64,000 bases of DNA, taken from NCBI RefSeq assembly GCF_019279795.1, contig NC_056738.1, positions 405,780,745 to 405,844,744 of the forward strand, written 5' to 3'. The position numbers and the translations under genes are program-made. Below, one piece after another: positions 11,870 through 23,040 of the stretch. The notes under the pieces were generated by a model. That model was not told the origin of the DNA. It made no database searches and was given only the letters and a program-made list of their open reading frames with translations. Source of the stretch: Protopterus annectens. Lineage: Eukaryota; Chordata; Ceratodontiformes; Protopteridae. Within the stretch, counting starts at the first letter, position 1, and every line of letters begins with the position of its first letter.

Positions 11870-14047
11870 AACAGTTGTTTTAAACACAAATGGTTCAAAT
11901 ATTCTTGACCTGGTCCTCCCCAAAATGGGTGACTGTTGCACCACCACAAGTATAGGACCCGCACTGGTTAAATCTGATCACAAATAAGTCACATTTGAAG
12001 TAGCTATAACACCCAAACCCCTCTTAGGTGAAATCAGGCTGAAATGTTTCACCAAAGCAAGTTATACCCTCCCTAAAGGATGGCATAAATAACTTCCAAG
12101 CTCCTGTTCCCATACATGACATTGACAACTATACTAAGCTACACACAAATGCCCTGTATAAACACTTATAGAAATGTATTGACACAGCTATACCTGATAG
12201 GATCAAAGCAAGGTCCTCAAGTAAAAACAAGACCTCCTGGTGGACATCTAACGTTCATAAGTTATATAACAAGAGGAAGATGTTGCTGTCTACGAATAAA
12301 AAAGAGAGGTCCCAGCCCTGGAAGAACACCCTCCTCTACTTGAACAAACAAATAAGACAACTTGTAGAATCCTCTAAGGGCAATTTCTAAAAAAAAATGG
12401 ATAACCATAAGGCATTCTTTAGCTGTATCTGTAAGCTGAAAGGTAGGACCCAGACATGTGCTGAACTATCTATGGATGGTATGACACATACTGATCCTGC
12501 AAAAATTGCTAACCTATTAGCTGACAGGTTTGGTGAAAACTTCACCCCCCGTCCCCTCCAAACATTCCACAAAGCATTCCCTCTACACCTCTCCCACCAT
12601 GCATCTCCAAAAAGCTAGTCATTAATGCTCTCTCTAAGGCCAAAAACACAACTTCTATGGGACAAGATGGCATCCGAGGTTGTTTTAAATGGTCTGAAAC
12701 ATGAGTTAGCAACTCTATTAGGTACCCTCGTCAACCACAGTGTGAATACTGGTTGTGTTCCTGCTGAATGGAAAACAGCAACTGTCAACCCCCTTCATTA
12801 AGGAGGTAGAGCAATAGACCCTGGGAACTACAGGTCCATAAGCTTAACCAACATTATCTGTAAGGCCATAGAACAAATCATCATGGACCTTATAAATAAG
12901 GATATAGGTGATCTCCAAACCCTTGATCCACCACAGTTTGGTTTTGTCAAAGGCAGGTCATGCCTGTTAAGCCTGGTGGACTTCTTTGAAAACGACACCA
13001 AAGCCATAGATGAAGCCAAATCTGTGCATACAGCCTACCCTGACTTAGCCAAGGTCTTCGACATAGTCCCACATTCGGGCATCATTAAACTCTCCCTGTT
13101 GAATATCAACCCTTATGTTGTCAGGTGGTTTGCTCAGTGGTTCACTGACAGATCACACTCAACAGACCTGTCAACAGTGGGGTTCCACAGGGTTAGTGCT
13201 GGGTCCCCTAATGTTTGGAATACACTTCTCAGAAGTTCAGGCCAAACAGTGGGGCTGTGGCTGATTAAATTTGCTGACGACTGCAAATTAGGTGCAATCA
13301 TTGAATCCCCAAAGAATGTCAATATACTTTAAGAGGGACTTACACAAACCAATGACTGGTGTCAAAGCCATGGACTCAGACTCACTGCTAAAAAAATGCA
13401 TCATCATCCCTTCAGTAAAAACTATATCCCTGCAGACTATCATATAAATAATAATACTCTAAGTAACAACTCAGTAGTGAGAGACTTGGGAGTGAAAGTT
13501 GACTATAGCCTAAATTTTGACCACCATCTGTCTGCTGTGGTAAGGAAGACATTCTATGTTACACACCTCATTAGCAAAGGCATTGCCTCAAGAGCAAAAG
13601 AGGTCATAACTCTCCTGTACTCCCCTCATCAGGCCAATAATTGAGTACAATGCTCCCTTTGGTATGTACCTTACCGGGCACCTGCAGCAACTTGAGAGAC
13701 CTCAGAGATTTCTAACCAAGAAAATACAGGGTCTCATACATTAACAGACTGAAGACATGGTCACTGTACTCAGTAGTGTACAGACTACTTAAAAGAGACT
13801 TGTGCCTGACCTACAGAGCAATCTCAGACCCAAACCTAATGGAAATGCTGCACATCCGCAAGTCAAATGAGACAAGGGTCATCCACTCCAGGGACCTTAA
13901 CCTGGCCTGCGACATAAATAGGACCTTCTGAAGACACAGACATGTCTCTCAGAGGTTGCCACTCCAATGGAATAGGCTACCAACTCACATCAAACAGATT
14001 CCCTCTATGACCCTGTTTAAGTGTACCCTGGATGACTGGATGGGAAA
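11870..14047 (+). mobile_element. CR1-like LINE, copy 3, 5' portion before the DIRS insertion
   Basis: Plus-strand ORF2 of the same family as the copies at 7530 and 20280. It begins inside the endonuclease (NGSNILDLVL, then LVKSDHK at about 11965-11990) and runs to the C-terminal LDDWMG block at about 14025-14044. There a DIRS-like element interrupts it. The rest of the LINE reappears at 19525-19705. The 5' end (ORF1 and most of the endonuclease) is missing. Confidence 0.88.
12397..13644 (+). pseudogene. CR1-like LINE reverse transcriptase (copy 3)
   Basis: Fragments at 12397-12618, 12883-13332 and 13396-13644 read the linker, palm and thumb of the reverse transcriptase. Visible blocks are LQTLDPPQFGFVKGRSC, YPDLAKVFDI (motif A with LAKAFD changed), and an intact FADDCKLG box at about 13270-13293. 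The conserved VPQGS block is damaged by an indel near 13190. Stops at about 13331 and elsewhere make it a pseudogene. The tail of the protein (LERPQRFLTKK, then KSNETR and NRLPTHIKQ) can be followed to 14040. Confidence 0.85.
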
Positions 14048-14089
14048 AGTACAGTTTTGTACCTACCATAAATGTAGATGTTCGAAGAT

Positions 14090-14244
14090 CCACATTGCTG
14101 CAGTCCTTACATATGGGTAGTCCACTGTCCTTGGTCGGCCCGAATACCAAAGTATTAGGCTGACGTCGGTCAAGGCGCTTAAAACTGACATCAGGACGTC
14201 AGGGTACAAAAGCGCATGACCGACGTCATATCCTCAGTCTTTTC
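14090..14244 (+). repeat. DIRS copy A, left inverted terminal repeat
   Basis: About 155 bp from CCACATTGCTGCAG to CTCAGTCTTTT, reverse-complementary to 19357-19512 with only a few mismatches. Outside it, 14048-14089 is a terminal extension present only at this end. Confidence 0.92.
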
Positions 14245-14397
14245 TTGCCCCAGATGTCAGAAGGCCCTAAAAAGAAAGGGCAAAGCCAAAAAACAGCAAA
14301 AAACAACCAACCACCCCTGCACTAAACATATTTACAACATTTACAACCCAAACCACACAACCACCTCTAACTACAGAGGGGAAGGAGGGAGGAATTG

Positions 14398-14497
14398 ACT
14401 GCAGCAATGTGGATCTTCGAACATCTACATTTATGGTAGGTACAAAACTGTACTATGTTCTTCATCTCACATTGCTGCAGTCCTTACATATGGGTAG
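14398..14497. repeat. DIRS copy A, internal complementary region
   Basis: The left half (14398-14454) is the reverse complement of the left terminus 14048-14105. The right half (14455-14497) is the reverse complement of the right terminus ending at 19524. This internal copy of the joined ends is the hallmark that lets DIRS elements complete both ends through a circular intermediate. It lies just past the recombinase ORF, in the canonical place. Confidence 0.95.
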
Positions 14498-14531
14498 AAT
14501 CCCAAAGCAGAGGTAAGGGAGGATGGCAAAA

Positions 14532-16496
14532 CTATACAGCATTAGGAGCTGCCAAAATGCCCTGTAAAATTGCAGTGGCAAATCCAGCCCTAGATTTAGA
14601 GTAAAGTGGAAGGTGGTAATGCTTAGAGAAAGTATGCACTGAACTCCAAGTAGCTGCCTCCAAAATATCCTTAGTAGCCACCCCCCTTAAAAAAGCTGTA
14701 GAAGTGGCAGTAGCCCTAGTGGAATGAGGCCTAATCCCAGTTGGAATCTCCTTACCATGATGGGAATAACAGAAAGCAATACAAAAACCAATCCACTTAG
14801 AAATAGTTTGTTTTGAAACAGGTTTGCCCTGAGAACACAAAGCAAATGAAACAAACAACTGCTGAGACTGCCTGAACCCTTTAGTTCTGCTCAAATAATA
14901 TCACAACTGTCTGTGTATATCCAAAGTGTGCAAAATCTTCTCCCCTTTATTTTGGGGGTTTGCATAAAAAGTAGGCAAATGAATAGTTTGGTTTAAAGCC
15001 ACACTAGAAACCACTTTAGGCATAAAGGAAGGGTTAGTACGCAAAGACACCCTATCCTTGTTGAAAATTAAGAAAGGCTCAACCGCCATAAGGGCCTGTA
15101 ATTCAGAAACCCTTCTCGCAGATGTAACGGCCAACAAAAAAGCAGTCTTCCATGATAAATATTTCAACTCGGCAGTCGCTGCAGGCTCAAAAGGTTGTAG
15201 AGTGAGTTTCTCCAACACAAAATTGAGATCCCAAGCAGGAGTAGGAGCTCTACGTGGGGGTCTTATATTCTTTGCCCCTCTAAGGAATTGCTTAAACAAA
15301 GGATGAGAAAACAATGGTGGGTCACAGTCATAGTGAGCAGAAATTGCTGCAGCATGAACCTTTATAGAGGAGAAGGACAAACCTTTGTCCAATAACTCAG
15401 TAAGGTATTGAAGAGCAACACTTAAGTTAGGTTTAGAAACATCAAAGTCCTTTGCTGTACTCCAAACTAAAAATCTCCTCCATTTATCTGCGTAAACTTT
15501 CCTTGTACTAGGCCGTCTGGCCTCCAAGATAACATTCAAAACTTGTTGTGGAAGCTGAGACCCTCCAGGGTTTAAAACCGAATATGCCAGGCTGTTAGAT
15601 GTAGAGAGTGATGTTTGACATTGAGTAAATGACTGTTCTCCTGAGACAGCAGGTGTGGAATCGAAGGCAAAGGCCATGGAGGCTCCCATACCAGACTTCT
15701 CAGTAATGGGTACCAGTGCTGTCGAGGCCAATCCGGAGCTATTAAAATCATGGTTGGCTTGTCCTATCTGACCTTTAGGAGTACCTTTGGGAGGAGAGGC
15801 AGTGGTGGAAAGGCATACACGTGAAGATTGCTCCAATTGAATGAGAGAGCATCCACTTTCCAAGCTGTGGGATGAAACCTTTTCGTGCAAAACTTTGGCA
15901 GCTGGTAATTTAGTGGAGAAGCGAACAGATCTATGCCTGGAGTTCCCCATAACACTGTCAATTTTTGAAATACATGAGGATCCAATTTCCACTCGTGGGG
16001 ATCCATAATTTGTCTGCTCAACACATCTGCTAAGGAGTTCTGTGCTCCTGGCAGAAACCTTGCTTGAAGATTTAGCTGCAAACTGAGAGCAGTCTCCCAC
16101 AAAATCATTGCTTGTCTGCATAGAGGATATGAATGTGTCCCCCCTTGCTTGTTGATGTACCACATGACAGTTGTGTTGTCTGTTTGAATCAACACCTGTC
16201 CTGGAAGAAGTAAATCCTTGAAAGCTATCAATGCAAATTGGACTGCTAACATCTCCTTCAAGTTGATATGTAAATGTTGAAGTCTGGCAGGCCACGTGTC
16301 TTGTATCCATTTTCCATTTAGATGAGCTCCCCAAGCTTTGTCTGAGGCATCTGTCGTTAGAATCTGACTCGCCTCTGGTCAGGTCACAGAGAGTCCCTTG
16401 TTTAGGTGACATTCCTGAGCCCACCACAAAAATTCCTTTTGAATGCAAGGTATTATCTGAATGACAGTGTCCATATCTTGGCAGTGTTGCGTCCAT
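14532..16496 (-). pseudogene. DIRS copy A tyrosine recombinase
   Basis: Tyrosine recombinase that would integrate the circular DNA intermediate. The frame 16496-14901 overlaps the RNase H region in another frame; the recognisable recombinase starts near 15560, with ARRPSTRKVYADKWRRF. The catalytic Arg is in TSARRVSELQAL (about 15092-15125). The second part, 14894-14532, has the HSTRATATS box (His-x-x-Arg) and SKHYHLPLYS with the likely nucleophilic Tyr. Between them an in-frame TGA replaces the Arg codon found in the copy at 32738, so this protein would stop before its second catalytic half. Otherwise about as long as expected for the family. Confidence 0.9.
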
Positions 16497-17482
16497 ACAT
16501 TTTGAGATACCATTGTAGCTTCCTCATATGCAGTTTGGCATTGGGAAGTACCAGAATACAAGATGCCATGAACCCCAAGGCTTGAAGGACTGTCCTTGCA
16601 GTCAGCCTGGACTGACGAGACAATTGATGGAAATAAAGAGAAAGATTCTTTTGTTTGTCCGGGGTTAAAAAGGCCATCTGGGATGCTGTATTCAGTCTCA
16701 CACCCAGAAAGCACATGTCCTGAGAGGGTACTAGACTGGACTTTATTTCGTTCACAGAATACCCTAGGCATCTTAACACTGCCATCACATACTGTAAATG
16801 ATGAAGAAGTTTGTCCTTTCCTTGAGCCAGAATCAGGCAATCGTCCAAATAAGGATAGATTTGTATTCCTCTTAGCCTGAAGAAAGCCACCACTGGAGCC
16901 AGAACCTTCGTGAACAATCTGGGCGCAGTAGATAAGCCAAAGGGCAATGCAGAGAACTGATAATGAAAAGTCCCAGCCCGAAAACGCAGATACTTCCTGC
17001 AACTGGGCCTGATAGGAACATGAAGGTAAGCCTCCTTGAGATCCAGAGTCACCATCCAGTGATCTTTGCCCAGCAGAGGTAAAAGCTGTTGTAACGTCAA
17101 CATTTTGAACTTGGGAATGTCCAGATATGTGTTGAGGATAGATAAGTCCAAAATGGGTCTCCACGTGTCCCCTTTCTTTGGTACTAGAAACAGGCGAGAA
17201 TAAAATCCTTGGCCCACTTCTGGCAGAGGGACCGGTTGTATAGCTCCTATTTGAAGTAGAAGAGAAATTTGGTTGTGAGCCTCTAGTCTTTGCTGAGGAG
17301 GAACGTCTGGCATGCCTTTGAAAGGAGGTAAGGTATGGAAATAAAACTTGTAACCTCGGTGTATGATATCCAGTACCCATTTGTCTTGGGTAATTAAAAT
17401 CCAATTTTCCTTGAAAAGTGCCAACCTTCCTCCCAAAGGTGCTGCCAGGCAAGAGGGATCTGGCAGCTGAAAAGTAGGTCAT
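15764..17482 (-). pseudogene. DIRS copy A reverse transcriptase and RNase H
   Basis: The frame 17436-16453 carries a DIRS/Gypsy-like reverse transcriptase with LVPKKG, WRPILDLSILN, TLDLKEAYLHVPI (motif A), LPFGLSTAPRLF and the catalytic YLDD in IYPYLDDCLIL (about 16827-16860). The RNase H part follows in another frame (16261-15764), with MKEMLAVQFAL, QTDNTTVMWYINKQGG and ADVLSRQ, the last a common end-of-RNase-H signature. A frame change near 16450 separates the two, while in copy B the reverse transcriptase stays open a little further. A 1104-bp overlapping frame (17482-16379) is a shadow of this gene. No methyltransferase domain was seen downstream. Confidence 0.9.
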
Positions 17483-19209
17483 TGGGCCTGTTTACGAAAG
17501 GACTGGCCCCTACCCTCACTCGAAGATTGTGCAGGTGAACTCCCTGTTCTAGGTCTGAAGGAACTCTGAGCTCTGCCCCTACCATGTCTAGATCTACCCC
17601 TAGACTGAGAATCATAAGAAGGATACGTCCACCCCTTAGCAGGCCAATTCCTACTAAACTTTGGAGGCTGAACTTGCAAAAAATCCTTAACAGTCTGCAT
17701 AGACTTAGCCTTGTCCTCCATTTTCTTCAAGACTGATTCCACAGGTGGACCAAACAACACTTCAGACTGCAAAGGAGCATCCAAAATCCTTGTTTTAACA
17801 TGGTCAGAAAAATTCTGATCCTTCAGCCAGGCGTGCCTGCGAAGAACTGAACCAGTGGCAGCCACCCTAGATGAGGCCTGCACAGCATCAAAACCACATT
17901 GTAAAGAATGCTTACCAACCTGCTCAGAGACATGCACCAAATCTTGTAATTCTTTACACTCAATGCCTTCTGCCAGAGCATCCACCTTAGATTTCAATTG
18001 AGAAAGAAGAAAGTTTTGATATTTCAACATATGAAACTGGCAATTCAAAGCCCTCATTGCTAAGGTAGAAGAAGTATAGACCTTCTTTCCCCATCTATCC
18101 AAAGCTCTGGCCTCTTTATCTAGAGGAACCGGATTTTTTTACAACAGAGGCCTTGACACCCTTGGGTCCCTGACTAATAGTTTCTGGGTCCGCCCTAGGA
18201 CTCTTATAAAGATATTTATGAGCCTCAGGCACCCTGTAATACCTATCTGGTTTAACAGGCGCAGGAGGCAGAGAATCAGGATTGCGAAGCCTCTGAAAAC
18301 ACATCCTGCACAACATCCAGAACAGGTGGTATAGCTAAGGGCCTATGTTGAGGTAAAAGCAAAATTCCCTAAGCCTTTTCCGAGAATCAGAGAAGTCTTG
18401 ACCTTCCCACTTAAAATGCTCCCTCATAGAGTGAAGTGTCTCTGAAAAGAAAAATCCTCTGGAGGAGAAGCAGAAGGAGTGGAATCTTCTGCATCAGAAT
18501 CAGAATAAGGAGAGTACTCCTGCAAGTCTTCAGTCAAGACTCTGAAACATCTGAAGCCTGTTCAAAACTTCCCAACTCTGGCTCCACCCTAGGCCTCTTA
18601 TCAGGAGGGGGCAAAGAACCTCTAATTAGAGTAATCAAATCTTCTGCCATTTTAAGCATGTGCTTCTTAGGCACAGACCCTGCTGAACTAGGAGTGACAC
18701 CAACAGAAGCTAAACCTGGCCTGCCCCTGGGAGAAGCCTTGGAAACAGAAGGAGAAGGCCTAACCACCCTGGGAAGGGAGGGGAGTACAGTAACCTGAGA
18801 AGCCCCTTCAGCCTGCCCTGCCTCAAGAGAGGCCACATCCTGCAAAATTAATGTCTCCCCCTGAGACTCTAAAGAAGTCTCCGTCGGACCCACCGGTTCC
18901 ACTGAAGCCTCTAAAGAACCGGCGTCCGGAACGGATGACTCATCTTGCCTGGGCTTAACTGTTTTGTCTTTGCGCTTCTTCGTGGAAGCGGGCGCCGGAG
19001 AATCCGAAGGCATATTATAATTGCACCGCCATCAAGACCAGCCTAGCACAATCTAACCTTCGCTTAATAGTGCGCTTATTGAACCTAGCACAAAAGCGAC
19101 ACCCAACTACGTCGTGCTCAGGCCCCAAGCAAGGAATGCACAAAGAATGATAATCCCTATGCGGTATCTGTTTCCCACAAGAAATACAATTATTCACTTT
19201 TTCTGACAT
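17479..19209 (-). pseudogene. DIRS copy A gag-like ORF1
   Basis: ORF1 starts at ATG 19209 and begins with a Cys/His-rich head: CISCGKQ, then HSLCIPCLGPEH and CRFC, plausibly one or two zinc sites. A Ser/Pro/Lys-rich acidic middle follows (19013-18534). The conserved C-terminal part at 18102-17479 runs from MDRWGKKVYTSST to an Arg/Gly/Ser-rich end (QSRGRSRHGRGR) that may bind nucleic acid. Frame changes at about 19015, 18320-18530 and 18110 (an extra T in a T-run compared with copy B) break it. The end overlaps the start of the reverse transcriptase ORF. By position and composition it is the structural protein; direct function is inferred. Confidence 0.8.
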
Positions 19210-19356
19210 CCGGTACTACACTGAGGCAAGAAAAAAACAAAATAATCCCCAACGGGGTACTTAGCCAACTTGGATTCGGTCTGAAACTCCGAACTCGAAA
19301 AATTTCAAAACGCCGAACGGCACTTGCAACGCTGCTTCTGCATCGGACCATGCGGC

Positions 19357-19512
19357 AAAAAAGACTGAGGATATGACGTCGGTCATGCGCTTTTGTACCC
19401 TGACGTCCTGATGTCAGTTTTAAGCGCCTTGACCGATGTCAGCCTAATACTTTGGTATTCGGGCCGACCGAGGACAGCGGACTACCCATATGTAAGGACT
19501 GCAGCAATGTGA
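19357..19512 (-). repeat. DIRS copy A, right inverted terminal repeat
   Basis: Reverse complement of 14090-14244. It lies between the ATG of ORF1 and the outer end, so it probably holds the promoter. The last 12 bases, 19513-19524, are unique to this end and reappear, inverted, in the internal complementary region. Confidence 0.9.
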
Positions 19513-19524
19513 GATGAAGAACAT

Positions 19525-19705
19525 CTGTAAATTCTTTCCACTGATTTCACCTATGACCCTCCTAGATATGGGCAGTTGTTGTTAACTAAGATTTTGCGTT
19601 TAGGCATGATGCTTATATTGGGTTTCTCTAGTATTATACTGGGTACACACAGCTAGGCTTATAAAAACCTTAGGGTCAATAGCCTAGTAACAGCTATGAA
19701 CCTAA
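19525..19705 (+). mobile_element. CR1-like LINE, copy 3, 3' tail beyond the DIRS insertion
   Basis: It resumes the LINE cut at 14047. The block GCTAGGCTTATAAAAACCTT followed by ATAGCCTAGTA and TATGAACC matches the 3' tail of the copy at 20280-20345 read on the minus strand. Sequence between 19525 and 19640 is 3' untranslated. Confidence 0.85.
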
Positions 19706-20279
19706 ATGTCATGAAAAACTGTGTATAAACAATATGAATATGATAGTAATGGGTATTATTGTATAGGAAATCGACAAACACTAATGCAAGTACAATTATA
19801 CCTTAAGAAAATACATTACAAAAACATTGTTTTATGCCTGTCTAATTTTTTTTTTCACTCCATACAAAACTTCCTCAGAAAGTGATCCTGAGAGGTGTAT
19901 CACTGTTAGTTGTATTAATGTAAATCAATACAACTAGAAACACTTTGAGTAGTCATTGGGTTTGCCATTTTCCATCCAATGTTGTTCGACTATGAAGTTA
20001 GTGGGATGTGCGGGCCAGGCCTCCTTTCACATGAGGGATGTAAGGGATTTGTTTCTGTGCAAAAATAAATAAAATAAAATCCATAAATAAATACAATAAA
20101 TTAATAAATGAAAAAGTGTATCCCTGAAAGTGGTTTTCAGTGATATGGTTCTCATTGAAATTACCAACAGTGATTCATTCTGGATCCCTCAGAAACATGA
20201 TCCCATGCATTCACAACTACTTCTGTGAAAAATGTCTCTTCAAATTACTCCTGAGATGTTAACCCTATGTCTTTACACT
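19706..20279. other. Non-coding spacer
   Basis: AT-rich DNA with an AAATAAAT-rich patch at about 20063-20108, possibly an old LINE or SINE tail. No gene seen. Confidence 0.45.
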
Positions 20280-23040
20280 ATAGGTTCATTGGTTCATAGG
20301 TTCATACTAGGCTATCTGCCCTAGGGCATTTATAAGCCTAGCCAGAGTTGTGTGGCTTTCACCACCCCTTAGGTTGAAGAATACTATACCCATTAGTTTG
20401 CCGTGCCTCTGTCCAGCAGTGATACAGAGATGATCCCCGGGGTAAACCTACGATCTCCCATCCACTGGTCAAGATTCCTCTTGAACAGAGCCAGCGAGGT
20501 GCTCTGTCTCACATGGACCGGATTTCTGTTCCACAGCATAGGAAGTCTCTGGGTGATGAATCTGTCCCTCCAGCACGTCCTATTTATATCCGTGTTGAGG
20601 TTTAAGTCTCTTGCTCTTGTGGCTCTGGTGGATTTGGATTTTGTGAGGTGGAGCATGTCCATTAATTCCAGGTTGGACATGGCCTTGTATGTCAGGCACA
20701 GGTCACCTCTGAGCAGACGGTATGTGACTGAATAGAGCTGGAGTTTCTTCAGTCGGGCAGCATATGGCATATTTTTGAGCCCCTTTATCCTTTTGGTGAG
20801 GAACTTTTGGGGTCTTTCCAATTGCTGCAGGTGTCGGGTAAGATACATTCCGAATGGGGCATTCTACTCAATCATTGGTCTGATAAGTGAAAAGTACAGG
20901 GGAACAATGACCTCCCTTGATCTGGATGTGAATCCCTTCATAATCAGGTGGGCAATGTAGAAGGTCCTCCTAACCACTTTGGCAATGTGAGTGTCAAAAG
21001 AGAGGTTACTGTCAACTTGGGTCCCCAGGTCCCTGATAACCTCTTCTGTGCTTAATGGATTGCCACCTATGTGGTAACTTGGGGTTACCTTGTTTTTACC
21101 AAAGGGTATGACTATACATTTTTTGGCGTTTAGCTTAAGGCCATGGCTCTGGCACCAGTTATCCATTTCTATGAGACCTCTCTGAAGGATATCTGTGTCT
21201 GATGGATTTTCAACTATGGCCCAGTTTGCAGTCATCTGCAAACTTTGTCAGCCACAATCCACCTATGTTTGCCTGCACTTCTGAAAAGTAGATGCCGAAC
21301 AAGAGGGGCCCAGGACTGAGCCCTGTGGGACACCGCCAGACCGCTTGAGTCTGACATGGCACCAGCAACTCTAACCCTGTGGGTTCTGTCCTTGAGCCAG
21401 TTTGCAACCCATCTTGTGACATATGGGTTTACATTTAAGCTGGTGAGCTTTTCTATGATACCCGACTGGGGTATTGTGTCGAAAGCTTTTGCAAGGTCAA
21501 GGTAGGCTGTGTGAACTGCCTTACCCTCATCAATGGCCTTGGTGACTGTTTCAAAAAAGTCGACCAAGTTCAAGAGGCATGATCTGCCCTTGACAAAGCC
21601 GAATTGGGTAGGATCAAATGTCTGTAGATCCCCTATGTCTTTATTTATGAGTTCCATTATGATCCTCTCCATAGCTTTGCAGACCAGGCTTGTTAAGCTT
21701 ATGGGGCGGTAATTACCAGGGTCCGTAGAAGCACCGCCTTTGTGGAGTGGGACCACAGTTGCCGTACGCCACTCTTTGGGTACGTATCCTGTGGTAAGGC
21801 TAAGATTAAGTAGCAGCCTTATGTGTGGGTTTAGTTCCTCATTGAGTTCGTGTAGCACACAGCCGGGGACACCATCCGGTCCCATTGATGCTGTGTTTTT
21901 AGCTTTAGAGAGAGCAGCTCTCACCTGGGCATTTGAGATGATTGGGAGGCTACACTCTGCTGGGATAGATATTTCTCCTTTTGGGGGGGGAGGGAGGGGA
22001 GAAATTTTCACTGAACCTGTCTGCCAGTATGTTTGCAATGTCTGTGGGTTCAGTGATTTTTGTATCATTTTGGACTAATTCTGAGCATATCTGGGAGTTT
22101 CCACCCAGATTTCTAACATAGCTAAAGAAGGCCTTATGATTGTCTTTTCAGTCCTTGACGATTTTTCTCTCAAAGTTGGCCTTGGATGATTTTATGATTG
22201 ATCGTAGTTTTTTACTAGTATTGATCAGAAATGTCTTCCCTTTTAGGGATTTTGCTCTATCTTGTAGTAGCTTTCTCCTCTTGTTGTAAAGTTTGTTTAT
22301 GGCTGGGGTCCACCAGATCGGGTGCTTGCCTTTAGTGGAAAGGGTCTTGATTTTATTTGGGATTGCTTGATCCATGCAATCCTGGAGGTGCTCGTAGAAA
22401 GCATTTGTAAGGTATTCAGCAGCGTGGGTTGTGGTTTCCAATGGCTCAGGGGCCTTGAAGGATACCACACCAGTCTTAAGTGTGAAGTTGGCTTTTGAGA
22501 AGTTCTTCACTGTGGTCTTTTTTGTTGGGGTGGGGCGGGATGTGGATCTCCAGTGAGATTAGTTTATGGTCTGATCTCACCAATGAGGGATATACTTCCG
22601 ATGTGGAGCATTTTGTCCCCATGTTTGTGATGATCAGGTCTAGTATATTTTCACCTCTTGTGGGAATGGTGACAAGTTGTTCCATAGCATTTGAGTTTAT
22701 GAACTCCAGGAACCTTTGGGCTAGGGTATTGGGGCTTGAGTAATGTTCCCAGTCTATGTTTGGGTAGTTGAAGTCACCCAATATGATGGTGTTTGGAGAG
22801 ACATTTATACTCTCCAGTGTCTTCAGGAAGGCTGTGTGGGGTTCCTGAGTTTGAGAGGGTGACCTGTAACATGCTACAAACTGTAGAGCAGTTTTGCCTA
22901 TGGTTAATTGCACCTGAATGGTCTCTGATGTGTCGTGAGTTGCCACCAGCCTGGAGGTGTGGGTATCCTTGATGAATATGGATACACCCCCTCCTTTTGT
23001 GGTACGGTCCTTGTACTGTCCTTCTCTTTACAAAAAACAG
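20280..23040 (-). mobile_element. CR1-like LINE, copy 2, 5'-truncated
   Basis: Best preserved of the three CR1-like copies for ORF2. The 3' end at 20283-20310 consists of near-repeats of an 8-mer (TTCATAGG/TTCATTGG), the kind of terminal repeat CR1 elements use instead of poly(A). Coding homology fades inside the endonuclease at about 23030, so ORF1 and the first part of ORF2 are lost, the usual 5' truncation of LINE insertion. Confidence 0.88.
20393..22946 (-). pseudogene. CR1-like LINE ORF2: endonuclease and reverse transcriptase (copy 2)
   Basis: Frames in order on the minus strand: 22946-22476 endonuclease (ACYRSPSQTQ, IILGDFNYPNIDW, ILDLIITNM, LVRSDHKLISL); 22510-22148 linker; 22068-21232 reverse transcriptase (VPKEWRTATVVPLHKGG, NYRPISLTSLVCKAM, YLDLAKAFDTI); then, after a frame change, KFADDCKLGHS and 21241-20864 (QMDNWCQ-like, LNAKKC, IRDLGTQVDS); and 20848-20393, the C-terminal tail ending near LDQWMGDRRFTPG. 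The catalytic FADD is intact. The VPQGS block is damaged at about 21330. Overlaps of 10-35 bases between frames are indels. It would have supplied nicking and target-primed reverse transcription. Confidence 0.9.

Larger units (their letters stand above)
14048..19524 (-). mobile_element. DIRS-like tyrosine-recombinase retrotransposon, copy A, structurally complete
   Basis: A 5.5-kb minus-strand element. From right to left: inverted terminal repeat, gag-like ORF, reverse transcriptase/RNase H, tyrosine recombinase, internal complementary region, inverted terminal repeat with a 42-bp extension. Ends were set by the internal junction: the complements of AGTACAG (14048) and GAAGAACAT (ending 19524) are fused at 14454/14455. 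The element interrupts a CR1-like LINE; the flanks join without a target duplication, as expected of recombinase-mediated integration of a circle. All three ORFs carry at least one break. It is a close relative of the copy at 32267-37726. Confidence 0.93.

Noticed and set aside
16379-17482. 367-codon frame overlapping the DIRS reverse transcriptase
   Set aside because: Ser-rich shadow frame of the true polymerase frame; the similar shadow in copy B (34465-35658) reflects the same codon structure.
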